A DNA stretch of 64,000 bases from a bacterium. Its GTDB lineage: Bacteria > UBP6 > UBA1177. Of this stretch, positions 7,654-16,408 are shown in pieces. The notes under the pieces were generated by a model. The model was not told the origin of the DNA, searched no databases, and saw only the letters and a program-made list of their open reading frames with translations. Location of the stretch: assembly GCA_017961325.1 (NCBI GenBank), contig JAGCXM010000011.1, forward strand, positions 62,001 through 126,000. Reading direction: 5' to 3'. A program made the translations under genes and the position numbers. How positions within the stretch are numbered: the stretch's first letter is position 1; every line of letters starts with the position of its first letter.

Positions 7654-9585
7654 ATGAAAAAATTACTTGTTTTTCTTGTTGTCATCGCTGTTTTGATGTC
7701 GTTTGCATGCAGCAAAAAGGAGGAAGTGCAGCCTCAAAAAGAAGCTGTTGCAAAGGAACCGGCTCAAAAAAATGAAATTTACAATGTCGAAATAGGAACG
7801 GCGGTTTTCCGCGGTCCTGAAGACGCACCTGTCACTATCATCAATTTTTCAGATTTCCAGTGCCCTTTTTCAAAACGGAGCGTCGATTACATGGATTCGG
7901 CTTTGAAACGCTATAACGGCAAAATAAGATATGTTTTCAAGCACTTCCCGTTAAGTTTCCACAAAATGGCTAAACCTGCATCCTTGGCGGCGATTGCGGC
8001 GCAGAATCAGGGCAAATTCTGGGAATATTACACAAAACTTTACAGTGACGTGAAAAATGTCACCGAAGAAAATCTTGTCGCATACGCGAAAGAACTCAAA
8101 CTTGATATGGATAAATTCAACGCCGACAGAGTTTCGCCGGAAACGGCGGCGAAGGTTCAGGCCGATATTACGCAGGGTTCTATTTTCGGAGTACGCGGAA
8201 CGCCGACGCTTTTCATAAACGGAGAAAGAATAGTAGGTGCAAATAACGCGAAAATGGAAGAAGTGATCGTCCGTCAGATTGCAGCAGGCGAACAGCTTAA
8301 AGCCAAAGGGATAAAGAATCCTTACGCCGAAATCGTTAAAAACGGAAAAAAGAAATTCATACCGCCGAAAAGAGAAGCTCCGGCAGTATCCACGGATGTC
8401 TACAAAGTCGAAATTCCGGCTCATGCTCCGGTCTGGGGTGCTGAAGACGCGCTTGTCACGATCGTCCTTTTCGACGACTTCGAATGCCCGTTCTGTTCAA
8501 GACTTTATGCAACTTACGAGCAGCTCAAAAAAGATTACGAAGGCAGGATAAGAATTGCTTTCGTAAACCTTCCGCTCGGTTTCCACAAAAAGGCCAAAGA
8601 TGCCGCATATGCAGGCGCAGCGGCGCAGAAACAGGGAAAGTTCTGGGAGGTCTACAGTTTCCTCTTCACAAAGCAGAAAGAGTGGAATCATGCCGAAAAC
8701 TTCAAGGAATGGCTTGAATCGCACAAAGCCGAACTTCCGGTAGACTGGGATCAGTTCAAAAAGGACATGGAAAGCAAGAACATCGAGAATCTTGTCGCCG
8801 AAGACGTCAAAACCGCGACGTCACTCGGCTTGCGCGGAACTCCGGCTTCCTTTATAAACGGCAGGTTCGTAAGCGGTGCGCTTCCGATAGATTCTTTCAA
8901 GAAAGTCATCGACGAAGAGCTCAAAAAAGCTGAAGGCAAGGGCTTGAAAGGCGGCGAACTTTACCGCGAAATCATCAAAGAGGGCAAACCGAGCATCGCG
9001 AAAAGCAACGGCAACAAAGGCGAAAAGGAAGATCCGAACAAAATTTATTCGATAAAACTGAGCGGAAAAGAGGCTGTCAAAGGCAGCAAAAATCCGAAAA
9101 TCACGATAATAGAATTTTCCGATTTCCAGTGCCCTTTCTGCAGCAAGGCTTTCAAGACGGTTGAAGATGTTGCGGGAAAATACAAAAACGATGTGAAAAT
9201 CGTTTACAAGAACTTTCCGCTCAGCTTTCACAAGGAGGCGAAACCGGCGGCTCTTTTCGCTCACGCGGTGAAAAATCTTTACGGTGATGAAAAATTCTTC
9301 CAGCTGGCATCGCTTCTTTACTCGAGACAGAATGATTGGAAAATAAATTCTGAAGAAAAATTCGCGGCTTATGCAAAAGAAATCGGCGCAGACTGGGAGA
9401 AGGTCAAAGCCGAAGCAGCAAAACCGGAAACGGAAGCGGCAGTTTCTGAAGATATCCGGGAGGCGGGAACCCACAATCTCCGCGGCGTTCCGGCATTTTT
9501 CGTAAACGGCAGAAAAGTCGGCGGCGCAAAACCTGCTGAATTTTTTGAATCAATGATAGAATCGATGCTCAAAGAACAAAAGTAA
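7654..9585 (+). CDS. Lipoprotein with three tandem DsbA/thioredoxin-like domains
   Basis: The start at 7654 follows GGAGG; an in-frame ATG at 7642 overlaps that site. The signal peptide ends at a Cys19 lipobox-like site (MSFAC). Three DsbA-type domains follow at about 210-residue spacing. Their active sites are CPFS (Cys70, second Cys replaced by Ser), CPFC (Cys278/281) and CPFC (Cys493/496). Each has the cis-Pro loop: RGTPTLFING, RGTPASFING and RGVPAFFVNG. The family oxidises, isomerises or reduces disulfides in extracytoplasmic proteins. Three fused domains in one lipoprotein are unusual. The first can form mixed disulfides but cannot resolve them in the usual way, hinting at a substrate-holding role. 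The gene appears monocistronic. Confidence 0.85.
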   Translation: MKKLLVFLVVIAVLMSFACSKKEEVQPQKEAVAKEPAQKNEIYNVEIGTAVFRGPEDAPVTIINFSDFQCPFSKRSVDYMDSALKRYNGKIRYVFKHFPLSFHKMAKPASLAAIAAQNQGKFWEYYTKLYSDVKNVTEENLVAYAKELKLDMDKFNADRVSPETAAKVQADITQGSIFGVRGTPTLFINGERIVGANNAKMEEVIVRQIAAGEQLKAKGIKNPYAEIVKNGKKKFIPPKREAPAVSTDVYKVEIPAHAPVWGAEDALVTIVLFDDFECPFCSRLYATYEQLKKDYEGRIRIAFVNLPLGFHKKAKDAAYAGAAAQKQGKFWEVYSFLFTKQKEWNHAENFKEWLESHKAELPVDWDQFKKDMESKNIENLVAEDVKTATSLGLRGTPASFINGRFVSGALPIDSFKKVIDEELKKAEGKGLKGGELYREIIKEGKPSIAKSNGNKGEKEDPNKIYSIKLSGKEAVKGSKNPKITIIEFSDFQCPFCSKAFKTVEDVAGKYKNDVKIVYKNFPLSFHKEAKPAALFAHAVKNLYGDEKFFQLASLLYSRQNDWKINSEEKFAAYAKEIGADWEKVKAEAAKPETEAAVSEDIREAGTHNLRGVPAFFVNGRKVGGAKPAEFFESMIESMLKEQK

Positions 9586-9618
9586 TTTCTGATTTTACAA
9601 AACAATCGAAAGAATCTA

Positions 9619-11553
9619 TTAGAAAACAACGCCCAGATAAACATTCAGATAGTGGAAAAGCGACGTGTCGTGTTCATCGGTGTCAAGTCCTGAGAAAGGA
9701 ACACCGATCTGATATCTCAGACCCGTGCGCATTCCGCTTTTGTTTGCGTAGTCTATTCCTATAAACGGTTCAAGTGCGTTAGGCAGACCTTTTCCGCCCA
9801 GGGAATTGTTCTTTTTGAGAGCCATCGAATATGTCGTGCCGATATAAGCCTTCAAATCGTCAAGGAAGAAGTATGTTGCGGTCAAACTTGCGTAGTAACC
9901 TGCCGTAAATCTGCCAAGATACTGATTCCACAGAGCCGAATTGAAGTTGTAATCCTTGTTGAAACGGAAGTTTTCGACGGTGTGGTCGCTTTTTGTCGAG
10001 GAGTTGTTGATCGAATTCCCGGGAGTATTCCACGAATCGCCCTGAACGTAGTCGGCATCATCCGGAGACGCAATACCCGTGAGAAGACCGATGTGGAATT
10101 TTTTCGGAATCACGCGGAATCCCAGATCAGCCGCCCAACCGACCATCTGCGCCTTGACAGACTGATCTTTGCCGTCTTCAAGACGGATTTTGCCGATGCT
10201 TCCCGTCAAAAATGCAAGTTCCGTTTTGAACGAGAAAATCTTGTAGTGCAGATTGAGCCATGCATCGAGTTTCCAGAGTTTGGCACTTTGTCCGGTGTAG
10301 GCATAGGTTGTATCGGGATCGACTAATTTGTCGTCTGTCGGAACGACATACGAATCTTCATCCGATTTGAACCACTCACCGGAAGAATTGTTTTTCCAGG
10401 AAAACATAACCATCGCACCGACTTCTACAACGGTTTTTTCGTTAAGAATCTTGTTCTCGAGAACTGCCGGATCGTCTTCCTGCATGGTGAACATAAGACT
10501 TACGTTGAAACCGTCATCTTTCTGCGAAGCATCGATAAAATAATCGTGGTATTTGTCCAGAAGCCCTGTTGAAGCGAGGTCGAAAGCGGGAATGATCTTG
10601 AATCCCATAATCGGAATCGTCAGCTGCAGTCTGTCGAGATAGTTGCCGCTGGACAGGGTGTTGAACCTGTTACCGTCGCTGTAAAGGATTCCCAGGCCCC
10701 AGTTGAAAGGCATTCTTCCGACTTTGAGCTGACCTATCGGAATATCGAAAACGCCCCACAAACCTTCGAAAACTATGTTCGCCGAGGTTGAAAGCTGTGC
10801 ATCGCGCAGAAGTCCGTTCTCCTTTTTGTCGAAATCGTAGTTGTCGGCACCCATAGCGGTATTGCCGAAAATCGAAAGTTTCGTGTGGATTTCCATCGTT
10901 TCGGCAATGTTGATGACTGGTTCCAGATGAAGTTTCAGCCAAGCCCAGTTCAGGACATGTTCGTTTGCATCTTCGGTGGTTCTTTCGCCGGTCGTTGAAT
11001 CGGTTACAACGTTTTTGACTGTGTTTCTGTCGGCCATGTAAGGGTTGTTGCCGCTCAGTTTCATATTGTAGGTGAAAGTGTTTGCAACATTGAAATATCC
11101 GTAAAGTTCAAAGAATTTAACGGGTTTCCCCTGCTGAATCTTTACAAGAGGCGCGTCAGCGGTTTCTTCTTCTGCAACGAATTCCTGACCGTCCTGCAAC
11201 TCTTCCTCTTTTTCCTGAGTTTCATTGTTTTCATCCGGAGTTTCGTTGTTTTCATCGGAAGTTTCAGGGGTTTCATCGGAAGTTTCAGGGGTTCCATCCG
11301 GTTCCGGTTCCGCTTCGGCAGGTTTTTCAGGAGCCTGTTCCTCAGCCGTTTCAGGTTCGGCTGCAGGTTTTTCCTGCGCTGTATCTTCCGCCGCCGTGGC
11401 TTCGGCTGCAGGCTCTTCAGCGGGTTTTTCAGCCGTTTCCGCCGTCTGGTTCTCTGGCGGATTACCGGATTCAGCTTTTTCCGAAGAAGCCTCCTGCGGC
11501 AGCAGAATGAAGTTGAATGTAAAAATCACTAAGAAAATCAATACGTTGCGCAT
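9619..11553 (-). CDS. Outer membrane beta-barrel protein with acidic Pro/Ala/Glu-rich N-terminal linker
   Basis: A signal peptide (about residues 1-20) precedes roughly 100 residues of Glu/Ala/Pro/Thr low complexity. About 500 residues follow with alternating aromatic and polar strands, ending in LGVVF with a terminal Phe, as expected for a BAM-inserted barrel. No conserved enzyme motif is visible. The start follows GGGAG, 12 nt after the ACT-domain gene on the same strand, so the two are probably co-transcribed. The linker could span periplasm or peptidoglycan. Ligand and function are unknown. It converges on the DsbA-like gene with 33 nt between stops and no obvious terminator. Confidence 0.75.
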   Translation of the reverse strand: MRNVLIFLVIFTFNFILLPQEASSEKAESGNPPENQTAETAEKPAEEPAAEATAAEDTAQEKPAAEPETAEEQAPEKPAEAEPEPDGTPETSDETPETSDENNETPDENNETQEKEEELQDGQEFVAEEETADAPLVKIQQGKPVKFFELYGYFNVANTFTYNMKLSGNNPYMADRNTVKNVVTDSTTGERTTEDANEHVLNWAWLKLHLEPVINIAETMEIHTKLSIFGNTAMGADNYDFDKKENGLLRDAQLSTSANIVFEGLWGVFDIPIGQLKVGRMPFNWGLGILYSDGNRFNTLSSGNYLDRLQLTIPIMGFKIIPAFDLASTGLLDKYHDYFIDASQKDDGFNVSLMFTMQEDDPAVLENKILNEKTVVEVGAMVMFSWKNNSSGEWFKSDEDSYVVPTDDKLVDPDTTYAYTGQSAKLWKLDAWLNLHYKIFSFKTELAFLTGSIGKIRLEDGKDQSVKAQMVGWAADLGFRVIPKKFHIGLLTGIASPDDADYVQGDSWNTPGNSINNSSTKSDHTVENFRFNKDYNFNSALWNQYLGRFTAGYYASLTATYFFLDDLKAYIGTTYSMALKKNNSLGGKGLPNALEPFIGIDYANKSGMRTGLRYQIGVPFSGLDTDEHDTSLFHYLNVYLGVVF

Positions 11554-11565
11554 AAAACACTCCCG

Positions 11566-11988
11566 CTAATCCATATTTTCAAGAGTTACGATTTTTATTT
11601 TGTTTGCGAGAAGAATTTCTTCAGTAGCATTCATATCCCAGGTTTTTATCGCTATCAAGGCAGAATTGTTGCCGGATGCAAGGGTGTAGATATAGTCGAT
11701 ATTTATGTCGTTTTCGCTGAGAAGACGGGCAATTTCAAGCAGTTTGCCGGGTTTGTCCTGAAGATCGACAACGATAACCTTTACGACATTGTGCGACAGA
11801 TCCATTTTTTTCAAAATATCGCGGGCTTTTTTAGTATCGTTGACGACAAGCCTGAGTTCGCCGAAAGCTGCTGTTTCGTTGATGGTGAGACCCAGAATAT
11901 TGATGTCGCCTTCGCTTATTGATTCAAGGATTTTCTTTAAAACCCCCGGTTCGTTTCTCAAAAGCACCGAAATCTGTTCAACTCTCAT
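11566..11988 (-). CDS. Tandem ACT-domain protein
   Basis: A cytoplasmic protein of 140 residues made of two ACT domains (about 1-68 and 69-140), each opening with a ligand-loop segment: LLRNEPGVLKKIL and LQDKPGKLLEIARLL. ACT domains bind amino acids or small acids. Two-ACT proteins of this size are common in anaerobes, often near phenylacetate-CoA ligase genes, but none is here. ATG 11988 is chosen because GGAGGAAAAA precedes it; an upstream in-frame ATG would lie near the promoter. It heads a two-gene unit with the barrel protein. Confidence 0.8.
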   Translation of the reverse strand: MRVEQISVLLRNEPGVLKKILESISEGDINILGLTINETAAFGELRLVVNDTKKARDILKKMDLSHNVVKVIVVDLQDKPGKLLEIARLLSENDINIDYIYTLASGNNSALIAIKTWDMNATEEILLANKIKIVTLENMD

Positions 11989-12021
11989 TTTTTCCTCCAA
12001 ATTATAAAAAAGCACTCGAAA

Positions 12022-12050
12022 ACATAACACTCAAAAACGGTTTATGTCAA
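12022..12050 (-). promoter_or_regulatory. Putative promoter of the ACT/barrel operon
   Basis: On the minus strand, TTGACA (12045-12050), a 17-nt spacer and TTATGT (12022-12027), with a T-run a few bases further on. It stands back to back with the promoter at 12067. Confidence 0.5.
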
Positions 12051-12066
12051 AATAAAAAAACCGTTC

Positions 12067-12095
12067 TTGACAGAAAAAGGGAGAATTACTAGAAT
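12067..12095 (+). promoter_or_regulatory. Strong putative promoter of the 12.1-16.2 kb operon
   Basis: Perfect TTGACA (12067-12072), a 17-nt spacer and TAGAAT (12090-12095), then TCCC and TGTTTTTTTTAGGAGG leading into the ribosome site. Confidence 0.75.
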
Positions 12096-12120
12096 TCCCT
12101 GTTTTTTTTAGGAGGTTGAA

Positions 12121-12330
12121 ATGTCTGTCAGCAAAGTCGGAGACGATTTGAAGCAAATGCTTTTTCTGGTTTACTTCAAAGACGGCTATGTCAAACCGGT
12201 AATCGGCACGACGCAGGCGCAGGTGCGTGAAATCATTTCTGCGGAAGGTGAAAGAAAGGTTGAAGATATAGACAAAATCGTTTTGGAGCAGAATTATTAT
12301 CCTCAGAACGAAGATTATTACGATATTTAG
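12121..12330 (+). CDS. Small conserved-looking hypothetical protein (69 aa)
   Basis: I do not recognise this protein. It has 69 residues, no signal peptide, an Asp/Tyr-rich acidic C-terminus (YYPQNEDYYDI) and a central segment GTTQAQVREIISAEGE that could form a helix. The gene is credible: it has a perfect TAGGAGG site, a strong promoter, and only 8 nt to the next gene, making it first in a long operon of envelope genes plus pth. A cytosolic regulatory or adaptor role is possible, but nothing in the sequence shows it. Confidence 0.65.
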   Translation: MSVSKVGDDLKQMLFLVYFKDGYVKPVIGTTQAQVREIISAEGERKVEDIDKIVLEQNYYPQNEDYYDI

Positions 12331-12338
12331 GAGGCACT

Positions 12339-13448
12339 ATGAAAAAAATTTTCCTGTTTGTTTTGTTCGTTTCGCTTTTTTGCCTTGCCGGCTGCGGCGA
12401 TGACAAAAATATCTACGACGACAACGATTCTCCGAAACAAGACAGCGACAGCAAAAATGACGATGATGCCGCTACTCATCCGAATGACGACAGCGGCAAA
12501 AATGACGATGACACAGTTGTTCCGGATTCCGGTCAGGATAATACGGAAAACAATAACGATTCCGATGATACGGAAAACGACAGCGATCCAGGCGATACGG
12601 AAAACAACAATGATTCCGACGGCCAGAACGATAAGCAGCCGGACGATTTCTGGAGGACTTGCGAAGGAATTATTGCATGCTCAAAAAACTGTGCGTCAGA
12701 AGATATGAACTGTTTCAGCAGCTGCTACGGCAAGGGTTATGATGAAGAACAGTCCTACTACAGAGCTTGGCGGGATTGTTTTGACGAGAATTGTGCCGAA
12801 GACCAGACGGCGGAATGTTCGGCTGAGCATTGTGCGGAATGGGATGCGCTCTGCAATGTCGCCGAGGCTTTTGAATATGAGCTTAAAATTCCTGCTCCGT
12901 ACGGAAATGCAAGTTTTGCCGGACAATTCTCCTATATTTTAAAACATGTTCCGAATGTGAATACTCCGGAAAATCAAATCATCATGGACGGTTTCGTACA
13001 AGGAACAATTTCAAACACGATGATTACTCCTGCTGCCGGAACGATAGTTTCTTTTGCGAGAATGTTTAGTGACCCTGCCAAGGGAGAAATGGTTGAAGTT
13101 GTCCAGGTTCCCTACAATATCGTCTCTCAAGTTCCCGGCAATCCCGCCGTTCTGCTCAGAATGAAAACCGGCTCAGCAACAAAAGGAACCCGTACGGTAG
13201 GCGTGACTGAAGAAAGCGATGCGGAATTTATCGTTGTGGATATTGATGCCAAATACAATATCATGTGCTATCATGCTTTCGGAATCGGTACTTTCAGTAT
13301 AGATGAGGCGATAATGGAGGCCGGTTCTTCGGGCAAATTTAACTTTAGTGAAGGTTCGGTTGAACTTTTCTATCCGCAGAACATTCCGGAACTGGGCGGT
13401 GATGCACGCGAAATCCTCGGCGTTAAGGCTTGTTCATTGATTGATTGA
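12339..13448 (+). CDS. Cys-rich lipoprotein with Asp/Asn-rich linker
   Basis: The signal peptide ends in a clear lipobox LAGC (Cys19). Residues about 20-100 are a low-complexity Asp/Asn/Ser/Thr tether. A Cys-rich module follows (about 105-165), with spaced cysteines such as CEGIIACSKNC, CFSSC and CAEDQTAEC, probably disulfide bonded. The remaining 200 residues look beta-rich and match no family I know. It is probably exported and surface or outer-membrane anchored. The triple-DsbA lipoprotein nearby could act on such proteins, though that is inference. Spacing to its neighbours in the operon is 8 nt on each side. Confidence 0.75.
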   Translation: MKKIFLFVLFVSLFCLAGCGDDKNIYDDNDSPKQDSDSKNDDDAATHPNDDSGKNDDDTVVPDSGQDNTENNNDSDDTENDSDPGDTENNNDSDGQNDKQPDDFWRTCEGIIACSKNCASEDMNCFSSCYGKGYDEEQSYYRAWRDCFDENCAEDQTAECSAEHCAEWDALCNVAEAFEYELKIPAPYGNASFAGQFSYILKHVPNVNTPENQIIMDGFVQGTISNTMITPAAGTIVSFARMFSDPAKGEMVEVVQVPYNIVSQVPGNPAVLLRMKTGSATKGTRTVGVTEESDAEFIVVDIDAKYNIMCYHAFGIGTFSIDEAIMEAGSSGKFNFSEGSVELFYPQNIPELGGDAREILGVKACSLID

Positions 13449-13456
13449 GGTAAGTT

Positions 13457-14461
13457 ATGAAAAAATCTCTTTGCGTTTTCTGCGGTTTTTTGTGCTGTCT
13501 GTTCATTGCTGCGTGCGGCTCGACAGAAAAAAAGGCTCACGTCAGAAAGGAGCATCCGAAAACTGTTGAAAAAGCCGAAGAGGAACCTAACAACGAAATT
13601 CATGACAGCGGAATCCACAATCTTCCGAACGGCGACAGATATATCGGCGGTTTCAAAGATCACAAAAAATTCGGTGAAGGCGAATACATTTATGCAAACG
13701 GTGACCGTTACAAAGGCAATTTCAAAGACGGCCGCTACAACGGAAACGGCGAACTCAAGCTGAAAGACGGAACGGTTTACTCGGGCGAGTTCAAGGACGG
13801 TCTCCGTCACGGTCAGGGAACGCTCGTTTTCCCGAACGGCGACGTATACGAAGGTTCTTTCGTCCTTGACAAAATCGAAGGAGAAGGTGTGTTCAGATTC
13901 GCTGACGAGAGGGAATACCGCGGAGCTTTCGTCAAGAACAGAAGACACGGCCGCGGCGTGATGCTTTTCCCGAGCGGAGCCAAGTATGAAGGCGACTTCA
14001 ACGGCGACAAACGGAGCGGAAAAGGTGTAATGACCTATCGCAACGGCACGGTTTACAAAGGCGAATTTCTTTACGGAAAACGGGAAGGAATAGGCAAACT
14101 GACTAAATATGACGGTGACGTCTATGAAGGTGAATTCTCAAATGACAATCCGGACGGAATCGGGAGATACACCTATAAAAACGGCGATGTCTACGAAGGT
14201 TCCGTTAAAGCCGGAAAGTTGACGGGTGAGGGCAAACAAACAACAAAATCAGGTGTTTACGAAGGTGAATTCAAGGACGGCATCTATGAGGGAATAGGTA
14301 AATTCTCCGGAAAGAACGGTTCTGTCAGGTACGGAATATGGCACGCCGGCAAATTTGCGAAACAGCTTCCCATGCCTGAACACAGAGAAAACAAAACGGA
14401 CGAGTCCGAAGAACTTGAAAAACTGCTGGAAGAAGACGAACCTTTGGAATCGGAAGAGTAG
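13457..14461 (+). CDS. MORN-repeat lipoprotein
   Basis: Lipobox IAAC (Cys20) follows a Cys-rich signal peptide. From about residue 55 to 300 there are 10-11 MORN repeats of about 23 residues with a Y-x-G-x-F core: RYIGGF, RYKGNF, VYSGEF, VYEGSF, EYRGAF, KYEGDF, VYKGEF, VYEGEF and more. The C-terminal tail is Glu-rich. MORN repeats form elongated beta-hairpin sheets that bind proteins or lipids. In bacterial lipoproteins their partners are mostly unknown. The stop at 14459-14461 is one base from the pth start, so pth translation is likely coupled. Confidence 0.85.
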   Translation: MKKSLCVFCGFLCCLFIAACGSTEKKAHVRKEHPKTVEKAEEEPNNEIHDSGIHNLPNGDRYIGGFKDHKKFGEGEYIYANGDRYKGNFKDGRYNGNGELKLKDGTVYSGEFKDGLRHGQGTLVFPNGDVYEGSFVLDKIEGEGVFRFADEREYRGAFVKNRRHGRGVMLFPSGAKYEGDFNGDKRSGKGVMTYRNGTVYKGEFLYGKREGIGKLTKYDGDVYEGEFSNDNPDGIGRYTYKNGDVYEGSVKAGKLTGEGKQTTKSGVYEGEFKDGIYEGIGKFSGKNGSVRYGIWHAGKFAKQLPMPEHRENKTDESEELEKLLEEDEPLESEE

Positions 14462-14462
14462 C

Positions 14463-14981
14463 ATGCTTGTCGTTTTCCTCGGAAATCCCGGTTCGGAATA
14501 CAAATTCACAAGACACAATTTCGGATTTATCGCGGCCGAGCGGATGAAAATCCTCGGTTCCGCAAAATGGATCGACAAATTCCACGGCAAATTCTCTACC
14601 GTTGATTTTTCTGGCCGCAGGCACTGTTTTTTAAAGCCGGAAACCTTTATGAACTTAAGCGGGAAAAGCGTTCAGGCTGCAAAATCGTTCTTCAAACTTG
14701 CCGAAAGTGAAATAATCGTCGTTCATGACGACATTGAAACCGGATTCGGCAGCGTTGTTTTGAAGGAAGGCGGCGGATTCTCCGGTCACAACGGCTTGAA
14801 ATCAATAGCGAATTCCATAGGCAGCGGAAACTTCAGAAGACTCAGGCTTGGAATAGGCAGGCCTGTGAAAGGCGATGTCGCCTCATTCGTTTTAGGCAGA
14901 TTCACTCCGGAAGAAACGGCATTCATTCCGGCTGTCGTCGAAACCGCCGAAGAAAAACTGCTTGAAATTCTCAAATCTTAG
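14463..14981 (+). CDS. pth: Peptidyl-tRNA hydrolase
   Basis: Pth releases peptides from prematurely dropped peptidyl-tRNA. At 172 aa it is slightly shorter than E. coli Pth. Catalytic and substrate residues are all present: Asn8 in GNPG, the catalytic His18 in RHNF, Asn64 in FMNLSG, Asp89 in VHDDIE and Asn110 in GHNG. ATG 14463 is used because it directly follows the MORN gene stop and gives the canonical N-terminus; a longer frame would overlap the MORN gene by over 100 nt. Placing an essential translation gene inside a lipoprotein operon is unusual. Confidence 0.95.
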   Translation: MLVVFLGNPGSEYKFTRHNFGFIAAERMKILGSAKWIDKFHGKFSTVDFSGRRHCFLKPETFMNLSGKSVQAAKSFFKLAESEIIVVHDDIETGFGSVVLKEGGGFSGHNGLKSIANSIGSGNFRRLRLGIGRPVKGDVASFVLGRFTPEETAFIPAVVETAEEKLLEILKS

Positions 14982-14989
14982 GATTTTTT

Positions 14990-15655
14990 ATGAAAGAAAC
15001 CGCTCTGTTTCTCACAGTTTTTCTTTTTTTCGGCTTTTTGATCGCGGAAGAAGTGCAGATTGGCGAATATACCATTGAAGATGTCACGATAACGCTGTTT
15101 GAAGAAAGAGAGCCTGAGCCAGAACCTGAACCGGAGCCGGAAACGGCGGAAAAGGCTGATTTAAACAAGTCTTTACGAGAGAATCATGTAAAACCGAAGT
15201 TCTTCTATATCCAGCCGGCATTCGGATTCGGAACGGGACTCTCGCTTTATAGAGCTACTATCGCTCTTAATGCCGATTTTCTGGTCGGTCACACACCGAA
15301 AGTTAATTTTTATGTCGGACTGGATCTCGATTTAAGGAAACCGATGTTCAAGTACGATATGTTGAATCCGATAATAGATTCAGCCATCCAGACCAACGGT
15401 GTTGTTGATTTTCAGGTGGGAAATGAGACAGAACTCAGATCGATCAGCATCTGGACGTCATTCGGTTTAGATTTGGCTTATGCCCAGGATTGTGAGAAGG
15501 ATGAAGGCTGCAAACCTGCCACTTTAAGGTATATGCCGGGATGGGGAACCGGTTTTGATTTTGTGTTTGACAACTATGTCGTGTTTGGAATCGGATTAGA
15601 CGGATTTCTCGGATTCTATCCCGATCTGACGCTGCTTGTAGGATACAGGTTCTGA
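14990..15655 (+). CDS. Small outer membrane barrel-like protein with Glu-Pro repeat
   Basis: The protein has a signal peptide, then a Glu-Pro stretch at about residues 40-52, then about 160 residues of predicted beta structure ending in LLVGYRF. The terminal Phe and alternating pattern suggest an 8-stranded-type outer membrane barrel. It is a paralogue of the next gene; both share the closing block FYPDLTLLVGYRF / FYPEPVIGLGYRF and the FYVGLDLDL / IYLGLDLGF segment. Function unknown. It lies 8 nt after pth in the same operon. Confidence 0.7.
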   Translation: MKETALFLTVFLFFGFLIAEEVQIGEYTIEDVTITLFEEREPEPEPEPEPETAEKADLNKSLRENHVKPKFFYIQPAFGFGTGLSLYRATIALNADFLVGHTPKVNFYVGLDLDLRKPMFKYDMLNPIIDSAIQTNGVVDFQVGNETELRSISIWTSFGLDLAYAQDCEKDEGCKPATLRYMPGWGTGFDFVFDNYVVFGIGLDGFLGFYPDLTLLVGYRF

Positions 15656-15672
15656 TCATGAAAGGAGTAAGT

Positions 15673-16227
15673 ATGAAAAAAACACTTCTTTTCCTGGTTA
15701 TATTTTTTCTTTTTCCAATGCTTACTGCAGAAACTGCGAAAGATAGAAAGTTCTATTTCGAGCCGACTCTAGGGATAAAAACAGGGCTTCCGGTCATTTT
15801 TGGTACAGTGCTTGATATGAATTTTGATTTTCTTGTCTACCGCACAGAAAAAATGCACAACATTTATTTGGGGCTTGACCTCGGGTTCAAATATTCACCG
15901 TGGGGAAATTCCGTGTACGATTATTCTTCTAAAAACGCATTGGAGTTTCCTTTTAAAGCAAACATATCTTTTGATTTCAAACGGCATGGTCCTCATGTCG
16001 ATTATATGACTTTGAGGCTTTCCGGCGGAATTGATCTTCTGCTTGAACAGGATGAAAAATATGAAGATCATAAACATGTCTATAGATATTCAGATTTAAA
16101 GTTATATGCGGCATGGGAAATAGAACTTAATATTGTATTCAAAAACAATGTTGTTATGAAATTTGCTTTTGACTCTTCAGGCGGATTCTATCCTGAGCCT
16201 GTAATCGGACTCGGCTACCGTTTTTAA
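15673..16227 (+). CDS. Outer membrane barrel-like protein, paralogue of the preceding gene
   Basis: A 184-residue exported protein with a signal peptide (MKKTLLFLVIFFLFPMLTAE) and a C-terminus GLGYRF. It aligns with the upstream protein through the middle and end but lacks the Glu-Pro linker. ATG 15673 is preferred over 15658 because AAAGGAG precedes it. Two intact copies and one decayed copy in tandem point to local gene duplication. Function unknown. Confidence 0.7.
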   Translation: MKKTLLFLVIFFLFPMLTAETAKDRKFYFEPTLGIKTGLPVIFGTVLDMNFDFLVYRTEKMHNIYLGLDLGFKYSPWGNSVYDYSSKNALEFPFKANISFDFKRHGPHVDYMTLRLSGGIDLLLEQDEKYEDHKHVYRYSDLKLYAAWEIELNIVFKNNVVMKFAFDSSGGFYPEPVIGLGYRF

Positions 16228-16408
16228 AACTCGCTCATTTTTTTGTGAATTTTATAAAAAACGCCAATGGAATCGGTGTGTTAGAAGAAAATGGCGATTT
16301 TTTATTGATTTTTGATTTTTTCTGGGCGCTTTTTTACTCCAAAACTCCTTGAATTTTATCGTGTTATGTGTAAAAAAATCTGTTTGACAGGCGTTGTAGG
16401 TGCTTTTG

